Source: Plazaster borealis
Lineage: Eukaryota > Echinodermata > Asteroidea > Forcipulatida > Labidiasteridae
DNA length: 64,000 nt
NCBI GenBank assembly: GCA_021014325.1
Contig: CM037469.1
Coordinates: forward strand, 19,119,701 to 19,183,700
Reading direction: 5' to 3'
Shown here: positions 11,001 through 25,437 of the stretch, in pieces
Position numbering within the stretch: position 1 is the first letter of the stretch
Layout of the letters: each line of letters begins with the position of its first letter
Made by a program: the position numbers and the translations under genes
Notes under the pieces: generated by a model
The model's database searches: none
What the model was told of the DNA's origin: nothing
The model's input: only the letters and a program-made list of their open reading frames with translations

Positions 11001-14000
11001 TATAATATACACTTGCATTTTGAAAATTCGTTTGAATTTTGTTTTGTCAAGTGCACGCTCAATATTCACCCACAATTTGTTGTCTTTCTTTTTAGTTCTT
11101 TTGAACGAGGAGCACGACTATGATGGATGGTAAGTTTGTCATCAAGAGGTTGTAAACAAAGTTTAACAACAGTGATTATCATTAAAATCACATTTTTGTA
11201 TCCAAAATTATATTTCCATATAGCTTCCATTAAAATATTCATTTTCATCTTGTGAGCTTTATCATCATCTCATTTCTTATTCTCATTTTCTTATCACCAT
11301 CTTGTGCAACCACTACTCGAAACATTCACATTAGTACTCTTTCGAGACCTTTTGTTGTCGTTTCCCTTCACAAAAATTCCGTTTCTTTATGAACAGTAAA
11401 GCCCCTTTCAGATGACGAAAAATAACCAATGTCCCTTGCTACAAAATTTAGAAATGTTTGAGGTTTCTTGGGGACCGGTCAGTGTAAACAGTGTTGTCCT
11501 TTAATATAAAACGCAATTTGTAAAAAATCACAACCTTGATACAATTAAGCAAGGGACCCCAGCTATATTGCGTCTTGGGAAAAGGGCTTAACCCTGACAA
11601 AAGGCTAAAATAATAATTACACTCAAGCTAAGGGCTTGATGAGTACCGTAGTATAATAAATATACATGGGACAATAACCGTTTACAATTCGTCTGGTGGG
11701 AAACGAGATAAAAGTCTAGGTAAATATCCTGACAATCTTTCCAATCTTTCGAGAATTGAAGAGTTGAGGTGATACTCCTCTACTTGTCAGGCTTTCTTTA
11801 TTTTGTATCCAAAAAGTGGCGTGTCGTGGCCGAGCGGTTAAGAGCACCGGACTCAAGCTCTGGTGTTTCTGATCAGCAGAGGTTGGGTTCAAGTCCCGGT
11901 CATGACACTTGTGTCCTTGAGCAAGATGCTTTACCATAATTGCTTTGTCCTTCGGATGGGACATGAAGCTGTAGGTCCCGTGTATGAGGATTGTTAGTGC
12001 ACGTAAAGGTTAGTGCACGTAAAAGAAGCGAAAACACTTTTCGTGAATGAGTAGGGGTTTACCTCTGTGTTTCTGGTGCTCATAGCAAGCACCCTTCATT
12101 GTTTACAGGTTTCCTCAGGCTTGCGAGCTACAGTGATTAAGTTCACTTATGAGGCTTCCTCGGATTCATTACCAGAAATATAATAATAATAATAATACCA
12201 ACAATATTTTTTAAAACCTATTTTTCTTATTGTCTCCAGTGTAACTATGGGGACCACAAGTGTGCCCAATTTCGCAGAGCATAAAGAGTTGCTAAGCAAC
12301 ACAAAATATACTTTCCAGTATAAGGTTACCAGCTAAAGTACCGTTCTACCCCCACAAAATTTAAATGGTCCCCTACTAAGTATTGCTCAGCAGAAAAATG
12401 TTAAGCAATATTTTCTGCTTAAAGGGACACGTTGCCTTGGATCGGACGAGTTGGTCTAAAAAAAGCGTTTGTAACCGTTTGTTATAAAATACATATGGTT
12501 ACAAAGACGTTTTAAAAGTAGAATACAATGATCCACACACATGTTCTGAAATTGTGTGGTTTTCCTTTTACATCGTGAACAAACACGGTCGGCCATTTTG
12601 TGGAGTCAAATGTTTTACTCCACAAAATGGCCGACCGTGTTAGTTCGCAAAGTAAAAGGAAAACCACGCAATTTCGAGGCATAGTTGTGTGGATCATTGT
12701 ATTATACTTTTATAACATCTCTCTAACCATATGCATTTTATAACAAACGGTTGCAAATGTTTTTTATAGACCAACTCGCCCGATCCAAGGCAACGTGTCC
12801 CTTTAAGGCAGCTCTATGACGTTGTAGCCGGGTCATCGTTCTTTGGCGTCAACAACTACGGGAAATTCCCACTGATAATGTGATTACAATACCCATTCAA
12901 ACCTCCCAAGCCTGTTGTTTATGTTTTGTTTGTCTGAACTTGGAGCAATCTGAACTGTCCTTAGTCCCTCGTGTTGATGTTTCAGATTTGTAAATAATAT
13001 TTTGAGATGTTTGCTAGTTTCCCTGACAACCATGGTTTGGGTTGAACAATAGATCAAACGTATCTTTTATGTGGGGATTGACTCGTGTAATTACCCCAAA
13101 AATTATTTGGACATAATCGAGACTAGTGAGACTCTCGCATGAGGAATGCCATTAAATCTGACAATGGGAGTAATTTATATGATTTGTTGTGTCAATGAAA
13201 CTTATTTAGTTAAATGAGTAAGTACCTATGCAAGTAGTTGAGCGTCTGACCTTTTTGTTAGACTTTGTCGTTGGAATGAGAGGTTGAATCAGCATAACAT
13301 TGTTTGTGTCCCCCCCAATTTATAACCACAAACGACAAGTAGACACTATACGTTTGTACGGAGTGGCCTAAGCAGCCTTTTATTCCAATTTAATACGCAA
13401 CAAATTATATGATCTTAAAACTGATCTCCGGTCGTTAATTATCCACGAGACCATAAATATTTTGGTCACGAATGCAACCATTTTATTGCCAAACTGATTT
13501 TCAAAACTGAAAGCAACTTGTAGCAAACAGATTTCCGGTAGTAATCCAATCCGCGAAATCATAAAATATTTACATCAACATTGTTTTCCCCTCAATTTAT
13601 GTTCCAGTTTAAACAAATTATCTTTTTTAGTTTACAATAAGATAAAAGGAAAACGAATTATGTTTGTCAAATCACCAATATGCCATTAACAAACCACATT
13701 TCTCGAACATCCGAACTCTTCTGAAACTCAAAATTGGAAGGAATTGTTTCCAATTTGGAAATAAATACTTCCTACAGAAAGTTGGTTGTGCCATGAGCTC
13801 CACAGCAAGCCCAGAAATATGTGACATAACCCTCCATGATCTCGATAATCAAATCCTCCAACAAGCTGAACACATTCTTACTTGGTGGCTCTATAGAGAT
13901 GACATTCTCATAATCTATGATAGCAACATGGACAATTTCAGAAACTTGGTAAACACCATGAATCAAATGCACCCGCCCCTCAAATTCACTTTTGAGGCCT

Positions 14001-17000
14001 CAAACTGCTCAATCAATTATCTTGACTTAACAATATTCAAAGGCAATAGGTTCCGGGAAACAGGTATTCTAGACACTAAAGTCTTTACCAAACCCACTGA
14101 TCCTACCAATACCTACAAATATCCAAGCAATGACACACTCTTGGAAATATTCCCGAGCCCACTCTGCATTGCTTTCAAAAAAGACAAAAGTATACGGGAG
14201 ATGATCGTCAGAGCAAAACTACCACCAGATCCAACTGAATATGAAAACAGCCTCAATCTACACACTCACCCACAAATAATTCGTATGGATTACATGAAAC
14301 ACTTAAGGATTTAATTACTCTACTCTAAACAACCCAACAAAGGATACACGCCTTTCTATTAAAAAAACACAGACATAAGTGGGATAATCTGCAAGACGTG
14401 ATCGGGCTGAAATCACCGATAGTTTTTTGTTCCTTGTTGGATGGGGGAGCATATTGGCATAGCCAAAATCTGACAAGCACTGACAACAACTTTAGTTCAT
14501 ATTTTTGTTTCTCGAAGAAAATAATTTCTGTCCTGAATCGAATCAGTCGTGTTACTGAGGCAGCCCACTTGGAACTTGTGCCTATCACTAAGGGACAACA
14601 ATCGTGTCTCAGCATTTTTCTGGTTTGGAAAGGAAATTACGGATCGATGATAGAGAAGAGCAAAAAGGAAACTAACAATGTTGAGCTCAAAATCTGTGGT
14701 TTCGGTCACAAGATTCAATTGCCGAAAACCCCCCCCAAAAACCAAAAACCAAAACAAACCCACAGACATACGCACGGCTATGTCCCACATCTTTTCAAGA
14801 TATATTGAGAGATTACCCGATTCTCTGAATCGACCAACATGCAACTGATGAGGAAGCAAACATGAAAGCTAGCTATTGCTACCCAAAGGATCTGAACAAA
14901 ATATCCTTTATCTAAAAAACAAAACAAAAAGGTTCGCTACTAACCAACACGGTCAAAAAGGTAATTTCCTTTCGGTGGAACTATTTCCCCAAACTTCCCC
15001 ATTAAAATAACACAAGTGGAAATAGTCCAGCACAAACAGTGTGTTTGTATTATCACAATATAATATTCAAATTACAATAAGTAAACCATAGAGTTATATA
15101 TAGGAACTAGAGGACGCACTGGCCAAGCTGCGTGCTCAAACGCTACGGGACCGCAAGGAGACCCGCGCGCCATTTTAAAAGGGCTACACTGAATACGAAG
15201 TACATTTTTATATATATATATTTTTTATAGGCATTTTGACGATGGATGATGTGATTTTCGCAGACAATAACACAGGAAGGAAATTTCCCCATGGTTTGCA
15301 TTCCGGTTTATACATATCACATGCATCGATGTTGTTTTTTGCCTACGTACAAAAAGGCAATACGTCGGGCCGCGTAACTAGGCCAGTGCGCCCTCTAGTT
15401 CCTATATATAACTCCATGGAGTCAACAGATACATCGTCACTGGATGGGATAGCACCAACATTTATTATCCTGCTCTCTCAATCATGAAATTATTCAATGC
15501 TTCTCTTTTGTAAAGGTTTTCATTCGAAATCAGCGAAAACGGATCAATTGGTCACGTTTACTACCCACGTGGTGAGAGTGAGCACGTGATATCAACCAAG
15601 AAGGGTATGGCGAGCCTATTGGCTGCAAATCTTCAGCATCCTCCCGACGGCATGGTATGAAGTACATTTAAAATCTTATGTTTTTTTCAGGATGTTATAA
15701 TGTAATTAATATGAAACAGTCAGCCAAATGTTGGTCTTAAAATTATTCGTAAAAGATATTGTAAAACAGCGAATCACCTTGTTGATCCCGCGTGTCGTGG
15801 CCGAGCGGTCAATCGCCCTGGACTCAAGCTCTTGTGTTTCTGATCAGCAGAGTGTGGGTTCGAGTCCCGGTCTTGCAACTTGTGTCCTTCAGCAATACAC
15901 CTGACCATTATTGCTTCGTCCTTTAGGTGGGACGTAAAAAAGAACCCAGTTACAATTATCGCCAAGGGTTTGCCCCAGTGTTTCTGGCAGTGACTGCTGA
16001 ATGAGCCACAACACCATGTAAACCCTTACAAGGTGTTACATAATTGGGTCTCATAATAAACACAGAATCAAAAACCCGTCTGTGAAAAAATTGATAAGCG
16101 ATTTGAGACGCCCGTAGATAAAGGGCCATATAAAAACTAATTATTGTTATTATTGTACATTTACTCAGACTGATAGGCAGCCTGAGTGGAGCTACGATTG
16201 CAACGAAACAGGTCACGAGGGTCACCATGAGTCGTCATACAATGCCCGGATGTCACCGGACAATGATGGTATCATCGTCTTCACAAAAACCAGAAGAACA
16301 CACCCGATACCGTACGGGAAATCCAAACATCAAAAGGTATGACAATGTGCCATTTTGGCAGGCATGTGAAGGGCGACCTCTGTCGACAAAACTGGTAAAC
16401 GTTTGTCGATCTTCAAACAAATAATAAATTCATGAGTGATTTAACTTTACATTCTGTGGTTGTGAGTTTCATGGCACAGTAGTCGTTATTTATTTTTCAT
16501 TCAACTAAACCATACGTCAAAAACGTTTAAACCTTAATACCGCTCAAATTGTTGCAATTTATAAAAAATATAAGACATAGAAGACCACACAATTTTATAC
16601 AATCTTCGATGTGTGGCACAAGTTTTCCACAGCCCCCACGCCAAAAATAATCCCTTACTTTAACGTACACTTTTCCTCTTGTACAGAAGTACCCATTAAA
16701 TCATCTAAAGAATTATTGAGATTCCCAGAACACATTGAAGACACATTAGGAGGGGTGGGTGCACCAATCCACATACCGAGCACCATAACTGAGACAAATG
16801 TACGAAACAATTGTTGTGGATTATTTCTTTTATTTGCTTCAAACATTAGTATCTAGTGTAACAGGCTCAAAATCATCAAGTCGATCTTCAAAATAAAATT
16901 TCAAGTAAAGAGTATTTTAAACTTTGCCTCATTTCATCTCCTTTCTTTAGATGTATTCGTTCCGTGATTGTATACAAAGTTTAATGGCACGGCAGTTTTG

Positions 17001-20000
17001 TTTATATATATTTTTTTAATGCCACTAAACCATACGTCAAAAACATTTAAACTCAACCGCTCAAAAGGCTGCAGATCTTTAATTAAGCAAACAAGATAAA
17101 TCACAACTGAGACAGGTGAACGAAACACTTGGTAAGTTGTCGGGAATCGTTTTGTAGTTGCTTTACTTATGTCGATGTATTTGGCTTCACAGGAGATTCA
17201 TTATCACCCCGGTATGAAGCTACCGAGTCTCGTAAAGATTTTGGATCACTTCGAAGCACCAAGAGAATCAACAAAGGAGTAAGTTAAGTGAATTTATTTG
17301 GATACAACATAATATGCCCAGGGAAAACACCACTTGAAAACAACAAACTTTAAGGAAATGTATGCAAATTGCCATCATAGAGTCTAAACAGTCCGCCAAG
17401 ACGTTTTCTTCTTACGGGGAGAGGGTTAAAGACCTTTTATTTTTATAACCACCACAAGCAAAGCAAAAGGTAAAGCTGACTCACCGGTAAGTCTTGTAGA
17501 TGAGTGACGAAACGAATCAAACCCATCGTGAACGCACACACACACACAACCTTAAGGATCCGGTTTGTTTTATTATTCTCTTTTCTAAAGAATTCCCTTG
17601 TGGGTTCCAGGTTGAACAAAGAATTCTCTTGTGGGGTCCATTGTTACATTGGGTAAAAGACCCCACAAAAGGGCACTCCCATAAGCGCACACATGTTTGC
17701 AAAATGGTGTAAACCGGGAACACCCCATTTATTCTCCCATTGTTTGAAACTTGTTTAAACATTGTTTAAATCCGTAGACATGTTCGAGTTGACTCCAGCA
17801 ATGGTGAGCGTTGCAGCAGCAGCCGCAAGTGACGTTCGTCCATTGTTTGGACTTAGTTTTTTTTAGCGACGTCGCAATTGCTTTTGTACACGAAAGCAAA
17901 GCGAGGAGTTTTCGCGGGTTGTCATTTTACCGGATCCCTTAACTTAACGTACTCGGTTTGAATACGCTGACGTGCCAGATATTAAATTCTTTAATAAGCT
18001 TACGCTTTACACACATTTTTTCTTATTTTGAATTGTATCGTTGCTTTTTTTCAGGTTTCAGGATCAGTTTAAGGAGAATACAGACAAAGAAGGGTTTGGT
18101 AAATGTTCTCAATTTTTGTTTCTTCTTTTTTTCCTAGCAAATTTGTTAGAAATAGATTTATGCTGAAATTCAGTATTAGTCTCTGCGTTGTTTAATTTTT
18201 TATTTATTTTATTTTTTTTATAGATACTGGAATACTGGTTATGACACCACCTCTACGGTTTGATTTTACTGAACGAAATACTTCTTGCCAATTAACTAAT
18301 TTAAGTCCTTCGTCTTTTTATCAGACTTTCCAGAGATGCAAACTGTTTCAGATGGGGAGCTGACATTCATGCGTGAGATGTACTCCCCTTCTCTGGCTCC
18401 GCCCACTGATGAAGATCTTGTGGCAGATACAGTTCAAATGAATAAGGTAAGTCTTGTGCAAAACTTAATCCGACATTGTTGAACATTATTAATGTTTTCC
18501 ATTGGTTTGTACAGAAAATTTCATTCTTGTAAAAACCACAAATAATAACTAAGCTTAAAGGGAAGGTATACGTTTGGTAATCACTCTTAAAATTAATGGA
18601 AATAAAAACTTACTTGGTTAGAAATACAGCAGCTTTCAATAGTAAAAAGCATTTTCAGAATCATTTTACTTTAAAGTAATATGGTTATGGAAAAAGATTC
18701 CAGAATTACCCCCCAAAATGTTATCTGAGAAACGTTGCTGTCAGATACGTTTCTCAGATTGTGTATTCCAATTACGGATTATTCTTCCTGCGTGGACATA
18801 ACCGCTCCGGATTTTCGGCGATATCTCAAAAACGCTACCACCTTTTGAAATGGAATTTTCATGGGTTAGTTTTTTGTGTACATGTCTACATTTGTAATAA
18901 AACAATCAGACAGTTCTATAAACTAAAGATATACGTTCCCTTTAAGTGAGATTTAAAATGAAAAAGCCTGACACCCTTTTGTGCAAATTGAAAAAGGTAT
19001 TCACTCTTGTTGTTGCAAAAAGGAAAACTTTTCAAAAATGGCTTCAGTGTCAAATCATTGACCTCATTAGGGTTGTTTTCGGTAAACAATCGTACCATAG
19101 CTTCTTAAAAAAAAAATCTTAAAATATCGTTTATATCGAATTTCGCTATGACCAGTTTTCCTATATAAACAATCTTCAAGTATTTAATTCAGTTTTATTG
19201 CCCCTTTATATAATTGTTTTATTTATTATTCCTTGTTGATGTAGATACCAAACAGCCAACACCTGATTGATGACATTACAACATTGAAGGACATGGTGTC
19301 TGGTAACCTGACGTGCATGAGGAACGCGCCATTGGAAGGTAAGTAAATATGAGCCCAGTTACCCTAGGTACATGATTGTCCATAGTAGTCCATAACGTCA
19401 AGTAGGCTCGAATAAAGTACTGAAAAAAGGAAGAAATTTAATCAATGTTGGTAAAAATGGTGAACAATTGTTACAGTTCACCTAAAACTTTAATTAAGGT
19501 ATAACAGCCGCAAATCTCAAATGACACAATTTCGCAATAAATCTGATATTTTTTAAAGCCGTTAGTTTTATTCTATGGAAGTCTGCACCTTTGCTCTCTT
19601 GTCCTACCAGAGATTCACTTAGAATTTATTTGAACGGAGAGAAATTTTTTTGAATTTTTTTATCTCACGGCAAATGTTTTCAAGCAGGGATCTTTTTATT
19701 TAAAGCATTTATTTTGGGGTTGAACAAAGACAAATTTACTAGAGCGGGACGAGAGATTTTTTTCCTACGAACTTGTTGTCCCCCATACGGCGAACTTTGA
19801 TAGCGCCCTCTTTTGAATCATCCTCCTCCAGCCCATGTTAATTTTCCGTGTGGGGACAAAAAGTTCGTAGGAAAAGAAATCTAGCGAGCTTTTAGACAAA
19901 CAAATGTTAAGTAAGAAACCACACGGGAAACTGACTGGGTGTTGAACAAAGAAAAATTGACTAGAGCTGGACTTGAACCTGCGACCTCCGGATTAACATA

Positions 20001-23000
20001 CCGGCGCTCTACCAAATGGGCTATCTAGCCAAATGTCTCCTTATTAAGCATATCGTTGTTTTGGGTCCCACTCGTGACTTTTGACTTCTGACTTCTGAGC
20101 CAGATAGCTCAGTTAGAGCTCCGGCACGTAATAATCCGGAGGTCGCGGATTCAAGTCCCGCTCTAGTCAATTTTTCTTTGTTCAACACCCAGTCAGTTTC
20201 CCGTGTGGTTTCTTACTTAACATTTGTAAACCAAAGTGATATGATGTCGTTTTATGGCAGGATCTCATGAGCGGAGTCATTGTTTCCAGGATCTCGTGCA
20301 TACCCTGAGGTTCAACATTGATGGACGGCAACTTGCTGAGATTGTCAAACCTTTGTATCAACTTCCACTCTCCAGGTATTTGCACATACACAATCTAAAA
20401 TGAATACAAGGATATGAAAAACGAAACCCGACTGTCTGTGAAGCTATTGTTGAATTAGTTTTGTACTAAGACATGTTGACGTCTACCCTGATGCCGCCAA
20501 AAGGGGAATATTTATTATTGATGCTAGATTCCAAACACAAGTTATGTTACATTCTATAGACAATCAATTATAGCAAAAGACACTTTTATTTTTGCCATAA
20601 TTGTGAAAAGTTGCATAGTTTATGTATTTTCTGTTTGCAGTAACACCATTTGCTTTGCTGTGTAGTTTTGTTCTTGAAAACTTTTCTGGCTATTCCTACT
20701 TTCGCGGAGTAGATTTCGGGAGACTATACTTAGTACTGAAAAACATATTTTTTTTCTTTTCAGACGGCATCGTGACAGGGAAGACAGACTGAATATGTTA
20801 GATGCTGTATCCGCGTTGGAAACCGACTCCTCACAGTCTCTCTTGGCTGATCTCATTCTCCTGTCTCAAAAACCAAACAAAGAACTTGTGGAGAGACTAC
20901 TCATTGCGTCTGCTGGCTTTACTCGAGCTATATCAAAGGTATAGTACGCTTCATTTTATAGTCTGTTATCAAGGTTACTTGTGCCTCTTTTGGACCATTG
21001 ACAAAAAACACATAATGGGAATATCTTTCTTCTCAGAACGTCAGCACATATATCTGCACAATGTCTTTATTAAAACACAGAGAATTAGCAAAAGTTATTT
21101 AACTGGCGGTTCTATTCTATTCACAAACTATGAGTGTCCATTTTACCCTCAAATTATATTCATTTCTGTCCACAGCATTATTTAGAAACCTTGGAGGACA
21201 TTGTTTTCAACCCTCAACGTTTTCCAGGTGAGCCATTCTTGTTCATTCACGTTTCCCTCCCTATTATTTAGATCAACACTAATCTACTGTACTCGCTCCA
21301 CTTGGAAAAACATCAATGATGTGTAACCTTAGGAACCCGTCACCCCCCTTCAAAATATTTGGCTTCTATAATCATGAAAAAGGAAGTCAAAATTTAGACT
21401 TCCAAACTGCTCAGCAAAAATCATCTGAGACTCACCTCATTCTAATTCGTTTCAGAGCCACTACGTGACCCCGAGATACAAAGAGTTGCTGTGATGGTAC
21501 TCGGTGCCTTGGTTGGTAACCTGTGGACTGCTGGTCACAAATCCCAGGCTGAGGCGATCGTTGTAAAGATTGAGGACAAACTTGGTGTTCACGGTATGTC
21601 TTTTGCGAGATTGAAACTAAAAATATCAAACATCAATTTGAATTCTCTCCACACTAAAACACTGCAAATTAATTAAGATGTCAGATTTACCAGCAATAGG
21701 CCATACGGGTTAAACTGTATCTTCTCGTCCCAATCCGACCCGGGGGTCTAAGAGAATTACTTGAGATTACGATTCCGAAAGTTCTCCCCCAAAACGCCAG
21801 TCAAATTTGAGTAATTAGCGACCAAACGTTTCTTGTGACAAATGGCGGGGACGTGACAAAGCTTTGTCACAAGAAATTCTGAACTTACAGTTCGTGAGCA
21901 GACCTTTTTTTTGACATTCTTCCCAAGTTTTTGAACAAAAGTATCAATTCAGACAAAAGTTAAGATCTGGCAGAATGCTACTTCGAACTTACCCTTTTAG
22001 TCTCTGGACTTAAATTCTCTTCAAACAGCATATTTCACAATAAGTGGTGAGAATTGTGGTTGAACGACAAAGATCGCGCCGTGTTAAAAGTTTGCGCCCG
22101 AGCTATCCTGCGCAAATTTTAAAATCATGCAAGGAAAACATGGTTGTTACGTAAAAAAAGGCACACCGCGCGAATGTTTAAAAATGGCCATGCGCCCAAC
22201 AGTGCAATGTTCGGTCGCTTATTACTCAAATTTGACTGGCGTTTTTGTGGAGAACTTTCGGAATCGTAATCTCCATCAAATACTCTGTTAAAAACTGCAA
22301 AGTTCTCTTAGACCCACGGGGGTCGAATCGAAACTCATTTTCCAGGCATCTTTTTATTTGCACCGTATGGCCTATAATTGCACCTTCTTTGAATCGCCAG
22401 ATCCTTGGAGCTACAGTAATACTGTTACAACTCTCTCCGAGGATGAACGGGATGAATTCCACCATAACACGGTAGCGTGTATCGAAGCTCTCGGCAATGC
22501 CGCCCTCCATCGTTCCTTTCCTCACATCCATAGTTATACCAACTCGACCACCACCCATCCTCTGCTGAAAAGAGCTGGTTTACACTCTATGCGAGACTAC
22601 CATCACGAGAAGGTAGAGAAGCTTATAGTTCTAAACCCAAATTCATACAGATGCTTAAGCAGACAATATTGCTTATTAAGTTTCTGATTAGCAAAAATGA
22701 GCCGGATACCAGTCAAAAATGTTACATAAGTCATGGTATGTTGGCTGGTAACTTTAACCTGATAAGCATAATAATGCTGTGCTTACCTACTTTTTGTACT
22801 TTGGCGCTCTGTGAAAATGGGCCTTGGTCATGACACTTATGACACAAAGGTGTGTCTCCAATTCAAAACTTCACAGGTTCGTTGTCATACCATAATCTCG
22901 TTGTCTTTGTCTTTGTCTTACCATTTTGAGCACGATGTCTTTTGCAGGCGGCAGGTATCCTCCTCAAGTCGGCCCTTGATGAAGATGAGAACAAACATGT

Positions 23001-25406
23001 TCGATACGAGGCATCATTGCTTTACAAAGATCATCCAAACGCTGTCTATAAACATGCCTCAAAGTTCATAAATCCAGAAGAGTAAGTACTTTTACTCAAT
23101 GAGTTTGAACAAATTAAAATAACTTGTACGATCAGTATTTATTTCCAGAAGGTGAAGGGTTTTTTGAAATATCAATTAACCACTGCACAAGTGTAAGTTC
23201 AATATTAAACAAAATAAACAATTTATGCGTATATCCAATAGAAAATGCTTAGCACATTTTCGTGGGCGGAACGTAGTTCCGGGATGTTCTAACACCATAT
23301 ATATTTTATAGGAAGTGGTTCAACAATTATTATCAGACTTTTTTTAAAATTTGTGCCAAAGTATAGTGATGTTTGATCAGAACAGCGGTCAACTATCAAC
23401 CAACTTTTTACCTATCTGTGTCGGAGTGACTTGTCCTGCTGCCTTGGCCAAATTGTTTCAGCTGTTTCTGCTAGCGAGATATCTCCTCTAAAATCGTAAC
23501 AGTAAAGAAGGTCCTAAAGGTCAAACGGGGAAACAAATAACAAGACTCTAAACTCACGTTAAAATGGTGGAAAATGTCATTTGATTTGATACTCTGTTAA
23601 AGCGATATTTGAAAAATGACGTCAACAAACGTTTTCAAATTTTGACAAAAACTGCACTCGTATCAAACAACGGAGGCATTTTTTCCATTTTAACTTGAGG
23701 TTACACTGTAAAAATGAAGGGCAAATAAGTTGATGGGTAATCTGAAAATGGGCAAACTAGGTAATAATTCGTGAGTTTGTTGGTTAATACTTTTTCCAAC
23801 ATGTGTGGCATTTTCCCTGTTGGTTAACTGAAACAAAAACACTAAACAAATGGTAAATATACTACATCAGTTGGGTATTATTTATCAGGTTTACCCATTA
23901 TATAGCAAGACATTATTCTTCTGCCTCATCGTTGGGCATCTTTCCACATACAGTTGGGTAAAGTTAAACCACATGGGGTGCAAAAGCATAAAAAACGATC
24001 ATTTCCAACATGGCGAGTGGAGGAGTGGCTGTGGCCGTGTCCACTCTCTTAAACGAGCGGCGTTGCCCAGTGGTTATACGACTTTTTGAAGGTTAGTTTT
24101 TAACTAAATATAAAGTGTTGTTTCCTATTTAGTTGTACACAGTCGTGAAAGTGGCAGAGCAAGCAACACAGTGCTACTGCCATTGAATTATTTTCAGTTT
24201 TATCATGCCATTCGTGTACATGTACTGTAATGTAAAACATTATGTGTATGTAAAACAACAATACACGAATGGCACTATCACTGCATTGCTTGCACTGCAA
24301 CTGTCACGACTCAGCTAAACAGAAAACAAACGTTATTTAGTTAAAAACTAACCTTCAAAAGCATCTACAAACCACTGGGCAACCCCACGTTTTTGAGAGA
24401 GACGCCAAGGGCACAGCTCGCCACCACTCGCCATTGTGGAAAAAAATCGTTTCGATGCATGGACGTACGACACATCGCAGGAACTGTGAATCAAATGGTT
24501 AATTATATTCACCATTTTGTTGGATAACACAATAAATATTGACCAATGAAGTAATGATTGCCCAACTGCTACACAAAACCTTTCTACAAAATATTGGTAA
24601 AAAAAATCATCGCCCAATAAATGGGTAATTGATAATTTATCATATACCCAGAAAAAGGGTAAACATTTGATGAGGAAATATTACCCAATTATTTGGCAAT
24701 CAGAGTGCCCAACTGAGATGGGGAAAAAAGTACCTAAAAGATGGGCATGTTGATAGTTTAAGCAACGTTGGGTAAAAAATTGGGTAAATTTTTGCCCATT
24801 ATTTTTACAGTGTAGAGATTTGTTATCTTGCCCCTATTTTCTATTGGTAAATGAGTGGACCAAAAAAACTGAATTTGACCTGGGGTCCCTCTGTAATGTT
24901 GACATTGACTTTTATACTGCATTATGTCATAGATACATGGACTCCAACTCGTCAGATTTAATTTCCACGGAGGGAGCGAGCTCCCCATCCAGACGGCGAG
25001 TACGGCGTGGATTCTGGGAGGGAATTGAGTTCAGGTTGGCTAGCCCGGCGTTTCAGTGGAAGAAGCTCATTGGGAGCTCAAAGACCGGGTCAGAGTTTGG
25101 TATAACTATCAGAAACGAGCTCGACATCAAAATAGGTGAGACCAAAAATAATACGGTCCCTCCATATAATATAAATTTAATCATACGCATACACCTACAC
25201 CGTCGTACTTTTCCCAAAAGTACCCATAATGGCGTGTAATTTTTTTAAAAAACAATCCCTTAGTTTCAAATGGTCTTAATTATCAAATAAGAACCTTTAA
25301 TAAAACAACAACAACAACAACACAAATTCCAACCCGTTGGGGATTGATCACAGCCAGGAGTTGCTAATTTATTTATTAACAATTCCTGTGAGATAAATTC
25401 TAAGTC

Positions 25407-25437
<31 letters not shown>

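Noticed and set aside
12247..12336. Short frame with NTKYTFQYKVTS after a CCAG, resembling a vitellogenin-N strand
   Set aside because: It ends at once in a stop, has no donor in phase, and its surroundings (GCTAAGCA motifs) look like repeat DNA beside a palindromic MITE.
14398..14859. Overlapping frames of 136 (plus) and 120 (minus) residues
   Set aside because: Mutually overlapping on both strands, no domain motifs, no splice context; chance frames.
15236..15487. 83-residue plus-strand frame
   Set aside because: It lies mostly inside a MITE with terminal inverted repeats and has no splice support.
20098..20170. Functional tRNA gene with AGATAGCTCAGTT
   Set aside because: Part of an inverted SINE pair with a shared flank; D-arm and anticodon stems are damaged and the same head recurs at several places.
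22358..22687. Separate 109-residue gene starting MHRMAYN
   Set aside because: Its first codons lie in a transposon end; the real exon begins at 22401 by phase and homology.
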